From Prochlorococcus sp. AG-402-L18 (GTDB lineage Bacteria; Cyanobacteriota; Cyanobacteriia; PCC-6307; Cyanobiaceae): a DNA stretch of 58,072 bases. A program made the position numbers and the translations under genes. The stretch covers positions 1 through 58,072 of the forward strand of contig QCIL01000007.1 of NCBI GenBank assembly GCA_003216725.1, written 5' to 3'. The notes under the pieces were generated by a model that was not told the origin of the DNA, ran no database searches, and saw nothing but the letters and a program-made list of their open reading frames with translations. Below, piece by piece: positions 47,780-58,072 of this stretch. Position 1 is the stretch's first letter; each line of letters opens with the position of its first letter.

Positions 47780-49705
47780 ATGCCAGTAATTACCTTACCT
47801 GATGGTTCAAAAAAGGTTTTCGAAAAATCCGTAACAATATTAGAGATTGCCCAAAGTATAGGTTCTGGATTAGCTAAAGCAACAATAGCTGGAAAAGTAA
47901 ATGATGTTCTTCTTGATGCAACTCTTCCGATAAATAAAGATTCCAAAGTTGTAATTATAACATCTAAAGATAAAGAGGGGATTGAAATAATTAGACATTC
48001 TTTCGCTCATCTTATTGGTCATGCAGTTAAACAAATTTACCCTAATATAAAAATGGCAATTGGGCCCGTAATTGAAGATGGTTTTTATTATGATATTTTT
48101 TCAGAATACAGATTTACACCTGAGGATTTAATAAAAATTGAAGAACGAATTAACTACTTAATAAAAAAAAATTATGATGTAGAGATTCTACAAGTTTCAA
48201 AAAAAGACGCAATAAAAGCTTTTCAAGAAAGAGATGAAACTTTTAAATTAAGAATTATTGAAGATATTCATGATGAAGGTGTCATTAACCTTTATAAACA
48301 TGAAGAATATATTGATATGTGTAGAGGGCCTCACGTCCCTAATACAAGACATCTTAGGTACTTTAAGTTACTTAAGTTATCTGGTTCATACTGGAGAGGC
48401 GATAGTAAAAACGAATCATTACAGAGAATATATGGAACTGCATGGGCCAAAGAGAAAGAACTCAATGACTATTTAAAAAGAATTGAAGAAGCCGAGAAAA
48501 GAGATCATAGAAAACTTGGGAAAAAACATTCACTCTTTCATATACAAGAGGAATCTCCAGGTATGATTTTTTGGCATCCAAATGGATGGGCAGTCTATCA
48601 AGTCATTGAAAAATACATAAGAGAAATACTCAAAAAAAATGATTATTTAGAAATCAAAACCCCACAAGCTGTTGATAAATCTCTTTGGGAGAAATCAGGT
48701 CATTGGGAAAAATTTAGAGACGATATGTTCACCACCGCATCAGAAAACAGAACTTATGCAATTAAACCAATGAATTGTCCATGCCACATTCAAGTTTTTA
48801 ATCAAGGTTTAAAAAGTTATAAAGATTTACCCATTCGCCTTGCTGAATTTGGTTCTTGTCATAGAAATGAACCCTCTGGAGCACTACATGGATTAATGAG
48901 AGTAAGAAACTTTACTCAAGATGATGCACACATATTCTGCACAGAGGAACAAATTCAAGAAGAAGTATCTACTTTTATCGATCTTGTTTTTGAGGTTTAT
49001 AAAACTTTTGGTTTTGATGAAATCATTATCAAATTATCAACCCGTCCTGAAAAAAGGGTAGGTAGTGAAAAGATTTGGGATAAAGCCGAAGAGGCTCTTA
49101 CCAAAGCCCTCGATAATAAGAGTCTAAAATGGCAACTCCAACCAGGGGAAGGGGCATTTTATGGTCCAAAAATAGAATTCTCTTTAAAAGATTGTCTTAA
49201 TAGAGTCTGGCAGTGCGGAACTATTCAGGTTGATTTTTCAATGCCTGTTAGATTGGATGCAAATTATGTAGATATTGATAATGAGAAAAAAAATCCAGTT
49301 ATGCTTCACAGAGCAATTTTAGGATCTTTCGAAAGATTTATCGGTATACTAATTGAACAATATGAAGCAAAATTTCCAATCTGGCTAGCACCTTATCAAT
49401 TAATATTGTTGAGCATCACCGATAGGAATATTGAAAAATGTATTAAATTTAATAAATTGATCGAAAGAAAGGGATATCGATCAAAAGTTGACATTAGAAA
49501 TGAAAAAATAGGCTACAAGATAAGAGAGGCAACTATCAATAGAATTCCTCTAATTGCAGTAATTGGTGACAAAGAAGAACAACTTGAGTCAGTAGCTTTA
49601 AGAGCCTTAGATGGGACAAATCTTGGAATTCTAAAATTAGATGATCTTTACTCATTAATGGATGATTTAATAGCTAAGAAAGGAAGAACGGAATTATCTG
49701 AGTAG
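47780..49705 (+). CDS. thrS: Threonyl-tRNA synthetase
   Basis: A 641-residue class II synthetase. An N-terminal TGS domain (~1-60) is followed by the editing domain ([23 protein letters not shown]), the catalytic core with motif 2 ([20 protein letters not shown]) and zinc-binding Cys in MNCPCHIQ, and the anticodon domain at the end. Its stop abuts the glk start codon. Confidence 0.97.
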   Translation: MPVITLPDGSKKVFEKSVTILEIAQSIGSGLAKATIAGKVNDVLLDATLPINKDSKVVIITSKDKEGIEIIRHSFAHLIGHAVKQIYPNIKMAIGPVIEDGFYYDIFSEYRFTPEDLIKIEERINYLIKKNYDVEILQVSKKDAIKAFQERDETFKLRIIEDIHDEGVINLYKHEEYIDMCRGPHVPNTRHLRYFKLLKLSGSYWRGDSKNESLQRIYGTAWAKEKELNDYLKRIEEAEKRDHRKLGKKHSLFHIQEESPGMIFWHPNGWAVYQVIEKYIREILKKNDYLEIKTPQAVDKSLWEKSGHWEKFRDDMFTTASENRTYAIKPMNCPCHIQVFNQGLKSYKDLPIRLAEFGSCHRNEPSGALHGLMRVRNFTQDDAHIFCTEEQIQEEVSTFIDLVFEVYKTFGFDEIIIKLSTRPEKRVGSEKIWDKAEEALTKALDNKSLKWQLQPGEGAFYGPKIEFSLKDCLNRVWQCGTIQVDFSMPVRLDANYVDIDNEKKNPVMLHRAILGSFERFIGILIEQYEAKFPIWLAPYQLILLSITDRNIEKCIKFNKLIERKGYRSKVDIRNEKIGYKIREATINRIPLIAVIGDKEEQLESVALRALDGTNLGILKLDDLYSLMDDLIAKKGRTELSE

Positions 49706-50743
49706 ATGAATTTTCTTGCTTGTGATCTAGGTGGTACTAAGGTTCTATTGGGAATCTACAAAAAAGATATAGATGATGGTTCTCCAAGTTTAATCTTAAA
49801 AAAAAAATATATATCTTCAGAATGGAGTTCATTTGATTTAATTTTAGAGGATTTCCTAAAAAATGAATGCAAAAATGTTAGTCATCCTTTTTGGGCTTGT
49901 TTCGCTTTAGCAGGACCTATTTCAAATAACAATGCAAAAATTATGAATTTGTCATGGAACATTTCTGGAGATCTATTAAAAAAGAAATTTAACTTTAAGA
50001 GTTGCGAGCTAGTAAATGATTTTGCAGTGCAAACTTACGGAATACCTCATTTAAAAAAAAGTCAATATTACACTATTCAAAATGGAGATGGTTATGAGGG
50101 GATAAATAAAGATTTACATGCAATTGTAGGTGCCGGGACTGGTTTAGGTATTGCAAGAGCCGTAATATCCGGAAGTAAAGTAAAAGTTTTAGCTAGCGAA
50201 GGTGGTCATGTTGAATACTCACCAAAGTCAGAATTAGAATGGGAATTAAAGAATTGGATCAAAAGTACTTTAAAAGTTGAAAGGATATCCTGCGAAAGAA
50301 TAGTTAGTGGGACTGGCTTGTCAAGGATAGCCGAATGGAGACTTAACAAACCAGATGCTAAAAATCATCCCCTACGAAAATACTTAAAAGAATTGCAAAT
50401 TTCTGATAGTTTAAGGAAAGAACTTCCTGAAAAAATTTGTAATCTTTCTCAACAGGGGGATATCTTAATGATTCAAGTGGAAAGAATGTGGTTAGATGCT
50501 TACGCCTCTTTATTAGGAGATGTTGCTCTTCAAGAATTATGCTTTGGAGGGCTGTGGATTTCTGGAGGGACTGCTCCAAAACATTTCAAAAACTTTAAAT
50601 CAGATTTATTTATGAAACAATTTTTAGATAAAGGAAGATTAAAAGATATTCTTAAAAATATACCTTTGAAAGTAATCTTAGACGAAGAGTTCGGACTCTT
50701 TAGTGCAGCCTGTAGAGCAAAAATGCTTTTACAAATTGATTAA
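49706..50743 (+). CDS. glk: Glucokinase
   Basis: A 345-residue glucokinase of the ROK/hexokinase-like bacterial type. The phosphate-1 loop is ACDLGGTKVLLGIY, followed by ELVNDFAVQTYG, GAGTGLGIA and the sugar-site region SEGGHVEYSP. It phosphorylates free glucose. The ATG follows the thrS TAG directly, so it is translationally linked to that gene. Confidence 0.92.
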   Translation: MNFLACDLGGTKVLLGIYKKDIDDGSPSLILKKKYISSEWSSFDLILEDFLKNECKNVSHPFWACFALAGPISNNNAKIMNLSWNISGDLLKKKFNFKSCELVNDFAVQTYGIPHLKKSQYYTIQNGDGYEGINKDLHAIVGAGTGLGIARAVISGSKVKVLASEGGHVEYSPKSELEWELKNWIKSTLKVERISCERIVSGTGLSRIAEWRLNKPDAKNHPLRKYLKELQISDSLRKELPEKICNLSQQGDILMIQVERMWLDAYASLLGDVALQELCFGGLWISGGTAPKHFKNFKSDLFMKQFLDKGRLKDILKNIPLKVILDEEFGLFSAACRAKMLLQID

Positions 50744-50752
50744 CCTTTTTAT

Positions 50753-51700
50753 ATGTCTCCTCCTGAAGTCGGAAAAAAAATAATTGTAACAGTGCCTTCT
50801 ACAACTGCTAACTTAGGTCCTGGATTCGACTGTCTAGGTGCAGCTTTGGATTTATATAACGAATTCATTTTCACAAGAATTAATGGAGGTGGAGATAGAT
50901 TTGATTTAATAATGGAGAGTACAGATGGAAATCATTTAAGAGGAGGTCCAGAAAACTTAGTTTTTAGAGCTGCACAAAAAGTGTGGGAAAGTGCCAATAT
51001 AGAACCTTTTGCTCTTGAAGCTAGAGTTAAACTAGCAGTTCCTCCTGCTCGAGGATTAGGTAGTAGCGCTACAGCGATAGTTGCAGGACTAATCGGTGCA
51101 AATGCCATAATGAATTCTCCTTTATCCAAAGAAAAACTTTTAGAACTCGCAATTGATATTGAAGGTCATCCTGATAACGTTGTTCCTTCTCTCTTGGGAG
51201 GCCTTTGTTTAACAGCTAGGTCTTCTTCTCAGAGATGGAGAATTATTAGATGTGATTGGCACGATTCAGTTAAAGCTGTTGTAGCAATTCCTGCTATAAG
51301 ACTTAGTACAAGCGAAGCAAGAAGAGTAATGCCTAAAAATATTCCAATATCTGATGCTGTTATAAATATGGGCGCACTTACTTTATTACTTAATGGTTTA
51401 AAAACAGGCAATGATGAATTAATAAAGGAAGGAATGTTTGATAAGTTGCATGAACCATATAGATGGAAACTCATTAAAGGAGGATTAGAAGTAAAAGATG
51501 CTGCGCTAGAAGCAGGAGCTTTAGGCTGCGCAATTAGTGGGGCAGGACCAAGTATATTAGCTTTGTGTAAGAGTGAAAATGGTAAAGCAGTAAGTCAAGC
51601 AATGGTTAAATCATGGGAAAAGTCAGGAGTAGCAAGTAGAGCTCCATATTTGAACATCCAAACAACAGGCAGTCAATTTAAGGATATTTCTCGTAAGTAG
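50753..51700 (+). CDS. thrB: Homoserine kinase
   Basis: A 315-residue GHMP kinase. The ATP-binding loop is PPARGLGSSATAIVAG, preceded by TVPSTTANLGPGFDCLG and followed by GHPDNVVPSLLGG. It directs homoserine to threonine, competing with MetA. It starts 9 nt after glk. Confidence 0.96.
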   Translation: MSPPEVGKKIIVTVPSTTANLGPGFDCLGAALDLYNEFIFTRINGGGDRFDLIMESTDGNHLRGGPENLVFRAAQKVWESANIEPFALEARVKLAVPPARGLGSSATAIVAGLIGANAIMNSPLSKEKLLELAIDIEGHPDNVVPSLLGGLCLTARSSSQRWRIIRCDWHDSVKAVVAIPAIRLSTSEARRVMPKNIPISDAVINMGALTLLLNGLKTGNDELIKEGMFDKLHEPYRWKLIKGGLEVKDAALEAGALGCAISGAGPSILALCKSENGKAVSQAMVKSWEKSGVASRAPYLNIQTTGSQFKDISRK

Positions 51701-51730
51701 TTTTACTTAGGCATTTTTTAATGTTATAGT
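51701..51730 (+). promoter_or_regulatory. Candidate promoter for ndhD
   Basis: TATAGT at 51725-51730, preceded by TGT (an extended -10, TGTTATAGT), with a weak -35 TTTTAC at 51701-51706. It lies in the 80-nt spacer before ndhD. Pattern-based. Confidence 0.35.
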
Positions 51731-51780
51731 CTCAAGCTAGTACAACTTCAACTAGAATAAAAAAATTATTCATTATATAA

Positions 51781-53322
51781 ATGAATTTAGAATCTTTTCC
51801 TTGGCTATCATCTATTGTTTTACTACCTTTAATTGGGGCATTAGTAATGCCTTTCTTGAGTTCAAGGGAAGGAGAAGATAATACACTTCCAAGAAACATT
51901 TCATTAAGTTTTTTATTTATAGATTTTCTACTAATAATTGGGGTACTTTTCCAAAAATTTAATACTGCTGACAGCTCTTTGCAACTAGTAGAAAGAGCTT
52001 CTTGGTTACCATCAATAGGCTTAGAGTGGTCTCTTGGCGTAGATGGTTTATCTGCTCCCTTAGTTGCTTTGAGTGGGTTGATTACATTTTTATCCGCTGC
52101 AGCTAGTTGGAAGATTAAGAAAAAATCTAATTTATATTTTGCTCTTTTATTAGTCCAAGCATCAGCTCAGTCTCTCGTTTTCCTTTCTCAAGATTTCCTA
52201 TTATTTTTCTTAGCCTGGGAACTTGAATTGGTTCCGGTATATCTTCTTATTGCAATTTGGGGAGGGAAAAAGAAATTATATGCGGCTACCAAATTTATCC
52301 TTTATACAGCTTTAGCTTCTTTATTGATACTAATAAGTGGGTTAGCACTTGCACTAAGTGGTGACATCTTTACTCTAAATATTACCGAATTAACAGATAA
52401 ACACGTAACTGGAAGCCTAGCTTTATTATCTTATTTAGGATTTTTAATTGGTTTTGGAGTAAAACTTCCAATCTTTCCATTACATACTTGGTTGCCAGAT
52501 GCACATGGAGAGGCTAATGCTCCAGTTTCAATGTTACTTGCCGGAATACTTTTAAAAATGGGAGGCTATGCTCTTTTAAGATTCAATGTTCAAATATTAC
52601 CTGAAGTACATCTTCAAATTGCACCTGCTTTAATTATTCTTGGAATCATTAATATCATTTACGGGGCATTAAATGCATTTGCACAAGATAATGTCAAAAG
52701 AAGAATTGCATGTAGCTCAGTTAGCCATATGGGCTTCGTTCTATTGGGCATTGGAGCAGTCGATGCTTTAGGGATTAGCGGAGCAATGCTTCAGATGATC
52801 AGTCACGGACTTATCGCTGCAGCTATGTTTTTTGTTACTGGCTCATTCTATGAGAGAACAAACACTCTTTCAATACCAAATATGGGTGGTTTGGCAAAGG
52901 TCCTGCCTATAACTTTTGCTTTTTTCTTGGCAAGCTCACTAGCTTCATTAGCATTACCTGGGATGAGCGGTTTTATTAGTGAAATAACTGTATTTTTAGG
53001 GATCACTAGTCAAGAAGGCTTCAGCTCTCTCTTTAGATCAATCACGATTCTTATTGCAGCTATAGGTTTAGTTCTAACGCCAATATATCTACTATCAATG
53101 TGTAGAAGAGTATTCTTTGGACCCAGAATTCCTGCACTAGCCACAGTTAAAGAGATGAATGGTAGAGAATTGACGATTGGGTTCAGTTTATTGTTGCCTA
53201 CTTTAGTGATTGGTTTTTGGCCGAAAATTGCCATAAATTTATACGAATCTTCAACCAATGCTCTCAGTCAGCAGCTTACTTTAGCTAAATTATTAGGTGT
53301 AGTTCCAACACTAGTTAATTAA
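51781..53322 (+). CDS. ndhD: NAD(P)H dehydrogenase-like complex subunit 4
   Basis: A 513-residue NdhD/NuoM-type antiporter-like membrane subunit with about fourteen helices. The conserved Glu motif [15 protein letters not shown], the Lys-bearing [14 protein letters not shown], and the block [16 protein letters not shown] are family signatures. In cyanobacteria NDH-1 serves respiration and cyclic electron flow. NdhD1 is the likely paralogue (respiratory/cyclic), since no CO2-uptake genes such as ndhF3 or chpY are near. Confidence 0.94.
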   Translation: MNLESFPWLSSIVLLPLIGALVMPFLSSREGEDNTLPRNISLSFLFIDFLLIIGVLFQKFNTADSSLQLVERASWLPSIGLEWSLGVDGLSAPLVALSGLITFLSAAASWKIKKKSNLYFALLLVQASAQSLVFLSQDFLLFFLAWELELVPVYLLIAIWGGKKKLYAATKFILYTALASLLILISGLALALSGDIFTLNITELTDKHVTGSLALLSYLGFLIGFGVKLPIFPLHTWLPDAHGEANAPVSMLLAGILLKMGGYALLRFNVQILPEVHLQIAPALIILGIINIIYGALNAFAQDNVKRRIACSSVSHMGFVLLGIGAVDALGISGAMLQMISHGLIAAAMFFVTGSFYERTNTLSIPNMGGLAKVLPITFAFFLASSLASLALPGMSGFISEITVFLGITSQEGFSSLFRSITILIAAIGLVLTPIYLLSMCRRVFFGPRIPALATVKEMNGRELTIGFSLLLPTLVIGFWPKIAINLYESSTNALSQQLTLAKLLGVVPTLVN

Positions 53323-53335
53323 AGCTTTTCAATAA

Positions 53336-55423
53336 ATGGATACCTCAATTTTTAAATATGGAGAATTACCAGAATTTAAAAAATTTACTCCTGAAAACAT
53401 CAGTAAAGAGTTTCCAGTAGTACTAGAAAAAATAGCCGATGATTTTAAAAACATTGAAAAAAATTTATCTAATTATTTACTTCAAAACGATTTAGATTGG
53501 GATAAAGTAATAAATCCATTGAATGAAATTAATGAAATTCTTAGATGGAGTTGGGGAGTGATAAGTCACCTAAATGCCGTAAATAATTCTGAAAGTCTTA
53601 GAAATATTTATTCAAAATTTCTTCCTAAGATTATTAGCTTGAGCAACAAATTCGGACAGAGTGAGATAATTTACAATTCTTTAGTCAAGCTTAAAGAGAC
53701 AAATAACTTTGATCAAATCAAAAAAAGAATTTTAGACAAAGAAATTCTTGAAATGAAACATAGAGGAATTTCGCTACAAAAAAATGCTCAAGAAGAATTC
53801 AACAACATTTCTGAAAAGCTTGGAAAGCTATCAACAGACTTTAGCAACAATGTTCTTGATGCCACTAACGAATGGTTTTTAATATTAAATAAAAAATCCG
53901 AAGTCGATGGTCTTCCTGAACGAGTACTTGAATTGATGGCAATTTCGGCTAACAATCATTTTAAAAAAGATAGTGAAGTTGATATTAAAAATGGTCCTTG
54001 GAAATTAAGTCTAGATATTCCAACTTATACGTCGTTTATGACATATGCAACCGACCGTAACCTACGAGAAAAACTTTATAAGGCATTCGTTGGTAGGGCT
54101 TCTCAAGGAGAAAAAAATAATTCTCCTATAATTAAAGAGATATTATATCTTAGAACTAAACAAGCTAATCTCCTAGGTTATAAAAGTTGGGCAGAACTAA
54201 GTTTGTCAACAAAAATGGCGAAAGAAATTAAAAATGTTGAAAACCTTTTAGAAGAATTGAGAGAACCAGCATTCAAAACCGCAAAAATTGAATTAGAGAC
54301 ACTCGATAAGTTTTCTAAAGCTAATGGGTTTCCAAAATTGCAGAATATAGAGCCATGGGATATAAGTTATTGGTCTGAGCTTCTTAGAAAGGAAAAGCTC
54401 AATTTAGATCAAGAGTCTTTGAGACCATGGTTCCCTCTAAATGATGTTCTGAAAGGTTTATTTAATTTAAGCGAAAAGCTCTTTGAAATTAAAGTTGTCG
54501 AGGCAACCGATGAAGCTCCTCTGTGGAATGATGACGTTTTATTTTTTAATATTCTTAATAAAGAAGATCACAAAATAGCATCTTTTTACCTAGATCCATA
54601 TTCTCGGCCGGAATCAAAGAGAGGAGGGGCTTGGATGGATGAATGTTTGAATAAAAATAATGTTGGCAAAAAGACCCTGCCAGTAGCTTATCTTGTTTGT
54701 AATCAGACTCCACCATCAAAAGATAAACCTAGTTTGATGAGTTTTGAAGAAGTTCAGACACTTTTCCATGAATTTGGTCATGGTCTTCAACACATGCTTA
54801 CCACTGTAAATCTTCCTCAAGCAGCCGGGATCAATAATGTTGAATGGGATGCAGTCGAACTTCCAAGTCAATTCATGGAAAACTGGTGTTTCCATAAAAA
54901 TACAATCTTGAATATTGCAAAACACTATAAAACAGGAGAAAAATTATCCGATGAAAATTTTGAAAAGCTCTTGAAGAATAGAACTTTTAATTGTGGCATG
55001 GCTACTCTTAGACAATTGCATTTTGCGATTACAGACCTCAGATTACACAGTAGTATTAATAAAAATGAAGGTAAAACAGCAGATGAGATAAGAAGAGAAA
55101 TTGCGAAACAAACTTCTGTTATACCTCCAATTAAAGAAGATAAATTTCTTTGTTGTTTCAGTCATATATTTGCAGGCGGATATTCGGCAGGCTATTACTC
55201 CTACAAATGGGCTGAGGTTTTAAGTGCTGATGCTTTTTCTATGTTCGAAGAAGCTGATCTAGAAAACTCTGAAGATTTAAAATTAATAGGAAGGAAATTT
55301 AAAGATACAATACTTAGCTTGGGTGGAAGCTTACCTCCATTAGACATATTTAAACTATTCAGGGGACGAGAGCCACAAACAGATTCCTTAATAAGACACT
55401 TAGGTCTAACTGGAGCTACATAA
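53336..55423 (+). CDS. prlC: Oligopeptidase A-like M3 metallopeptidase
   Basis: A 695-residue zinc peptidase of the M3 family (thimet oligopeptidase/PrlC). The zinc site HEFGH is at 478-482 (TLFHEFGHGLQHML) with a downstream Glu in AVELPSQFMEN. The C-terminal block GGYSAGYYSYKWAEVLSAD is typical. It degrades peptides in the cytosol, possibly signal peptides. It begins 13 nt after ndhD and overlaps the lipase-like gene by 8 nt. Confidence 0.94.
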   Translation: MDTSIFKYGELPEFKKFTPENISKEFPVVLEKIADDFKNIEKNLSNYLLQNDLDWDKVINPLNEINEILRWSWGVISHLNAVNNSESLRNIYSKFLPKIISLSNKFGQSEIIYNSLVKLKETNNFDQIKKRILDKEILEMKHRGISLQKNAQEEFNNISEKLGKLSTDFSNNVLDATNEWFLILNKKSEVDGLPERVLELMAISANNHFKKDSEVDIKNGPWKLSLDIPTYTSFMTYATDRNLREKLYKAFVGRASQGEKNNSPIIKEILYLRTKQANLLGYKSWAELSLSTKMAKEIKNVENLLEELREPAFKTAKIELETLDKFSKANGFPKLQNIEPWDISYWSELLRKEKLNLDQESLRPWFPLNDVLKGLFNLSEKLFEIKVVEATDEAPLWNDDVLFFNILNKEDHKIASFYLDPYSRPESKRGGAWMDECLNKNNVGKKTLPVAYLVCNQTPPSKDKPSLMSFEEVQTLFHEFGHGLQHMLTTVNLPQAAGINNVEWDAVELPSQFMENWCFHKNTILNIAKHYKTGEKLSDENFEKLLKNRTFNCGMATLRQLHFAITDLRLHSSINKNEGKTADEIRREIAKQTSVIPPIKEDKFLCCFSHIFAGGYSAGYYSYKWAEVLSADAFSMFEEADLENSEDLKLIGRKFKDTILSLGGSLPPLDIFKLFRGREPQTDSLIRHLGLTGAT

Positions 55424-56009
55424 TTATTTCACTGATTATTTTTTTAACCACAGTTTTATTTCTCACAAGATTTCTATGTTTATATACTTTTACTGATATA
55501 TTTCTCCCTAAATTTAAATTAGTCCACCAGCCAGGGAAAACCATTAGATCCCAATAAGTAAAAAAATTTATACATTCGATATCATCAAGAAAAAAATCAT
55601 TTTTTTCTAGTTCTCTCAAAAACTTACTATTTATTTTCATTTCTGATATTCCTCTTAAAGGATATTTAGGTACTAATTGAGCTATTAATGTTCCTTTGTG
55701 AGGAGAACCTATGGATATAAATCTTCTTGTTCTTTTATATCCATTAAATTTCTGAATCCAATACCTACCAATTATTCCTCCCATGGAGAATCCCAAAATA
55801 TCTAGTTCTTTTTCTAAACCATATTTCTCTAAAATTAATTCGTTTAATGTATTAGCCAAATCAATAATTGAAGTCATTCCATATGAATGCCTAAGAGTTG
55901 GGGCAAAATATTCAATTCCAATTTCATCAAGTTTTGAGATAATAGATGCAAAAATACTTGAAGTATTCCAAAGACCATGAATCAATATAATGGGATTTCT
56001 TTTTTTCAA
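55416..56009 (-). CDS. Lipase-like alpha/beta hydrolase
   Basis: A 197-residue small alpha/beta hydrolase. The nucleophile elbow is GFSMGG with S75 (DILGFSMGGIIGRYW), an oxyanion start is IILIHGLWNTS, and SIGSPHKGT follows. It resembles class 2 lipases/triacylglycerol lipase-like proteins. A late His (VYKHRNL) could complete a triad. It starts 5 nt after the folB stop on the minus strand, and its 3' end overlaps prlC by 8 nt. Confidence 0.83.
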   Translation of the reverse strand: MKKRNPIILIHGLWNTSSIFASIISKLDEIGIEYFAPTLRHSYGMTSIIDLANTLNELILEKYGLEKELDILGFSMGGIIGRYWIQKFNGYKRTRRFISIGSPHKGTLIAQLVPKYPLRGISEMKINSKFLRELEKNDFFLDDIECINFFTYWDLMVFPGWWTNLNLGRNISVKVYKHRNLVRNKTVVKKIISEIIM

Positions 56010-56014
56010 TACTT

Positions 56015-56377
56015 TTAATTATTTTCAAGAATTCTAACTATTGAGACCTTCCCATCAAATCCTTTAATTGGAGGATTACATTTTGTCAAAATAATTTTAA
56101 TTTTACAAAGCTTAAATTCCTGGTTAATGATTTCTAAAATTGTGTTTGAATATTTTTCTATTGTGAAACAATATATTTTCTTTGATTGATCTTTTAAGAT
56201 TTGAACTAATTTTGAATAGTCAACTGTTTTTTTTATATCATCATTTGCGGTACACTCTTCAAAATCAGTCCACAAAAATATATCCAAACTAAAAAATTGT
56301 CCTAATTTCCTCTCTTCATCAAGAACACCAACCCTAGCCCAAAGTTTAATATTTTCAATTTTTAAAAAAGTTTCCAT
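56015..56377 (-). CDS. folB: Dihydroneopterin aldolase
   Basis: A 120-residue pterin enzyme of folate synthesis. The start METFLKIENIKLWARVGVL and the block VDYSKLVQILKDQ, then the catalytic region TIEKYSNTILEII, match FolB. A longer frame up to 56437 adds 20 residues with no family character, so I prefer ATG at 56375-56377, 10 nt after the proA stop. Confidence 0.88.
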   Translation of the reverse strand: METFLKIENIKLWARVGVLDEERKLGQFFSLDIFLWTDFEECTANDDIKKTVDYSKLVQILKDQSKKIYCFTIEKYSNTILEIINQEFKLCKIKIILTKCNPPIKGFDGKVSIVRILENN

Positions 56378-56387
56378 TTTAATAGTG

Positions 56388-57698
56388 TTAAAGATCTTTA
56401 TGTGTATAGAGCACCTTACCGGATGAAAAATCATCAACTATATTCCCATCCCCTTTTAGAAAATATTTATAAGTTACCAAACCTTCTAGACCTACAGGTC
56501 CTCTTGGTGGCAGAGTTTGAGTAGATATGCCAACTTCAGCTCCGAAGCCATATCTAAACCCATCGGCAAACCTTGTAGAGCAATTATGAAAAACGCCTGC
56601 ACTATCAACTATATTCATAAATTTATTGGCAGTACTTGAATTTTCAGTAATTATTCCATCAGTGTGTTTTGAACTAAATTTTTGAATATGAGTGATCGCC
56701 TCATCAAGATCGTCAACAATTTTTATAGATAAGATTAAATCCAAATATTCAGTTTCCCAGTCTTCTAGACTAGCCTCATACTTTAACCCTAATTCAACAG
56801 ATCTTTTATCTCCGATTAATTTAACATCATTAGAATTAAATAAAGGTATTGCCTTTTCAAGAAAAACTGGGGCAATATCTTTATGCACTAATAAAGTTTC
56901 AATAGCATTACATGCTGCAGGATATTGAATTTTACTATCTAGAGCGACTGATAAAGCCATGTCAAGATTTGCCTCAGTATCTATATAAAGGTGGCAAATT
57001 CCATCAGCATGACCTAGTACAGGAATTCTTGTATTCTCTTGAATAAATTGAACTAATTCATTACTTCCTCTTGGAATTATTAAATTGATATAGTTCTCGA
57101 GATTTAACATCGACATACTATCTTTTCTACTTGTAAGTAAACATATTGCATTTTGATCAAGACCTGATTCATATAATCCCTGTTGTAAGGCATTGACTAT
57201 TGCACTGTTTGTTAAATTAGCTTCACTTCCACCCTTTAGCATTACTCCATTTCCTGATCTTATTGCTAAAGAACTAATCTGCATAACAGCATCAGGTCTA
57301 GATTCAAAAATGACCCCTATAACACCTATAGGCACAGTTTTTCTTTCTAGGATCAGTCCTTTAGAAAGCTCTCTTTTAACTTGAACTTTATCTACAGGAT
57401 CAGTTAAATCTGCAACTTTTCTAACGCCCTCAATTCCTGAATTTAATTTTTCTTTTGATAACTTTAATCTAGAAAGTAGAGCATTTGAAATGCCTTGTTT
57501 TTCTGCTCTTTTATAGTCCTCACTATTAGCCTCTAAAATTTCTTTAGTATTTTTTTCAAGATAATCCGCCATAAAATTTAAGGCTTTAATTCTATTTATA
57601 TTTTCAGTCTGACTGATTTTTATTGATGCCAAACGAACTTGATCAGCTTTTACTAAAAGATCATTGCCTGGTTGTGGAACTTCAAATATATTTTCCAT
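56388..57698 (-). CDS. proA: Gamma-glutamyl phosphate reductase
   Basis: A 436-residue aldehyde-dehydrogenase-fold enzyme of proline synthesis. The block VPIGVIGVIFESRPD, the catalytic Cys in QYPAACNAIETLLVH, and the C-terminal RFADGFRYGFGAEVGIST are characteristic. It begins 66 nt downstream of the TamB-like gene and precedes folB by 10 nt. Confidence 0.96.
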   Translation of the reverse strand: MENIFEVPQPGNDLLVKADQVRLASIKISQTENINRIKALNFMADYLEKNTKEILEANSEDYKRAEKQGISNALLSRLKLSKEKLNSGIEGVRKVADLTDPVDKVQVKRELSKGLILERKTVPIGVIGVIFESRPDAVMQISSLAIRSGNGVMLKGGSEANLTNSAIVNALQQGLYESGLDQNAICLLTSRKDSMSMLNLENYINLIIPRGSNELVQFIQENTRIPVLGHADGICHLYIDTEANLDMALSVALDSKIQYPAACNAIETLLVHKDIAPVFLEKAIPLFNSNDVKLIGDKRSVELGLKYEASLEDWETEYLDLILSIKIVDDLDEAITHIQKFSSKHTDGIITENSSTANKFMNIVDSAGVFHNCSTRFADGFRYGFGAEVGISTQTLPPRGPVGLEGLVTYKYFLKGDGNIVDDFSSGKVLYTHKDL

Positions 57699-57764
57699 AA
57701 ATTATTTAATTCAATCTAATAATAATTCAAATTAATCATTCTTTAAAGATTATTTTTAATGGAG

Positions 57765-58072
57765 TCAATATCTAAAAAATAATTGAACCTGACTTTTCCA
57801 ATCGCCATTAGTATCAAAAGAACCTAATAATTCCAGATTTGGATTAGCCTGAAAAGTTAAAATCCCTAATGGTGGCAGATCATCTCTACTAGGAATAGTT
57901 TGTACTGCAAAGTTTATGGTATCAGTAATATCAAGGCCAATTTCTGCCACCCAATATTGTGAAGCCAAATCTTCATTAGAAGATTCTTCATTATTATCTA
58001 TCTCTAAGTTTTCATTAGAAAAAACTTTGTTTATAGATTCATCATCTTCTATCATTGCAGGATATAAGGATA
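57765..58072 (-). CDS. C-terminus of a TamB/DUF490-type protein, truncated by window edge
   Basis: The frame is open from the stop at 57765 to the right edge, and about 100 residues are visible. The tail ASQYWVAEIGLDITDTINFA, the phrase DDLPPLGILTFQANPNLELL and the ending SQVQLFFRY match the C-terminal beta-rich domain of cyanobacterial TamB/DUF490 proteins, which bridge the inner and outer membranes. An internal Met at 58055 is unlikely to be the start because the frame continues (SLYPAMIEDDES). Confidence 0.8.
   Translation of the reverse strand, partial: SLYPAMIEDDESINKVFSNENLEIDNNEESSNEDLASQYWVAEIGLDITDTINFAVQTIPSRDDLPPLGILTFQANPNLELLGSFDTNGDWKSQVQLFFRY

Noticed and set aside
56378..56437. 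Longer folB N-terminus
   Set aside because: The extra 20 residues have no family character and overlap the end of proA; ATG at 56377 aligns with FolB.

Overview
The window reads as part of a streamlined, AT-rich picocyanobacterial chromosome, almost certainly Prochlorococcus and probably a high-light-adapted type. The signs are a Pcb chlorophyll a/b antenna gene, a plant-type lycopene (probably epsilon) cyclase, an NDH-1 subunit, phylloquinone genes (menB, menD), solanesyl diphosphate synthase, very short intergenic gaps, many 1-11 nt overlaps, and no phage, IS or plasmid genes. I found no tRNA, rRNA, CRISPR array or insertion sequence. All assignments come from reading the sequence and recalling families; no search was run.

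Region by region. 1-5.1 kb: the tail of an FAD-linked oxidase, a SulP anion transporter, and a metA-metY pair for direct-sulfhydrylation methionine synthesis. 5.1-8.8 kb: two poorly characterised proteins diverging from a glucosylglycerol-phosphate phosphatase-like gene. 8.8-16.8 kb: arsenosugar radical SAM protein, Fur regulator, isochorismatase-like hydrolase, MscS channel, two short-chain dehydrogenases flanking a lycopene cyclase, a GIY-YIG/membrane fusion and a GST-like protein. 16.8-20.8 kb: GltS-type transporter, the pcb antenna gene with a clear terminator, then a run of small genes. 20.8-30.8 kb: hisS, a pentapeptide-like repeat/DUF3721 protein, a DEDDh exonuclease, DUF1350, acs, sds, murI, an AMIN amidase, a nitrilase and a ComB-like phosphatase.

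30.9-41.1 kb: aroA, mnmC2-like methyltransferase, glmU, murF, glgA, menB, menD, lepB and a DUF760 gene. 41.1-46.2 kb: a minus-strand run holding a degenerate GTPase-like/DUF697 membrane protein, an mntC-mntA-mntB manganese ABC transporter and a DUF4336 gene. 46.3-55.4 kb: an Arg-rich small protein, trpS, thrS, glk, thrB, ndhD and an M3 oligopeptidase, all plus strand. 55.4-58.1 kb: a lipase-like hydrolase, folB, proA and the C-terminus of a TamB/DUF490 protein running off the right edge.

Most of the window is core housekeeping: cell wall precursors (murI, murF, glmU, amidase), quinones and carotenoids (menB, menD, sds, crtL), aspartate-family amino acids (metA, metY, thrB) and aminoacyl-tRNA synthetases. 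I see no obvious new multi-gene system. The best leads are single proteins or small contexts: the GIY-YIG/transmembrane fusion, the period-5 glycine repeat protein, the DUF697 and DUF4336 genes bracketing mntCAB, the stpA-like locus, and the small-gene cluster beside pcb.
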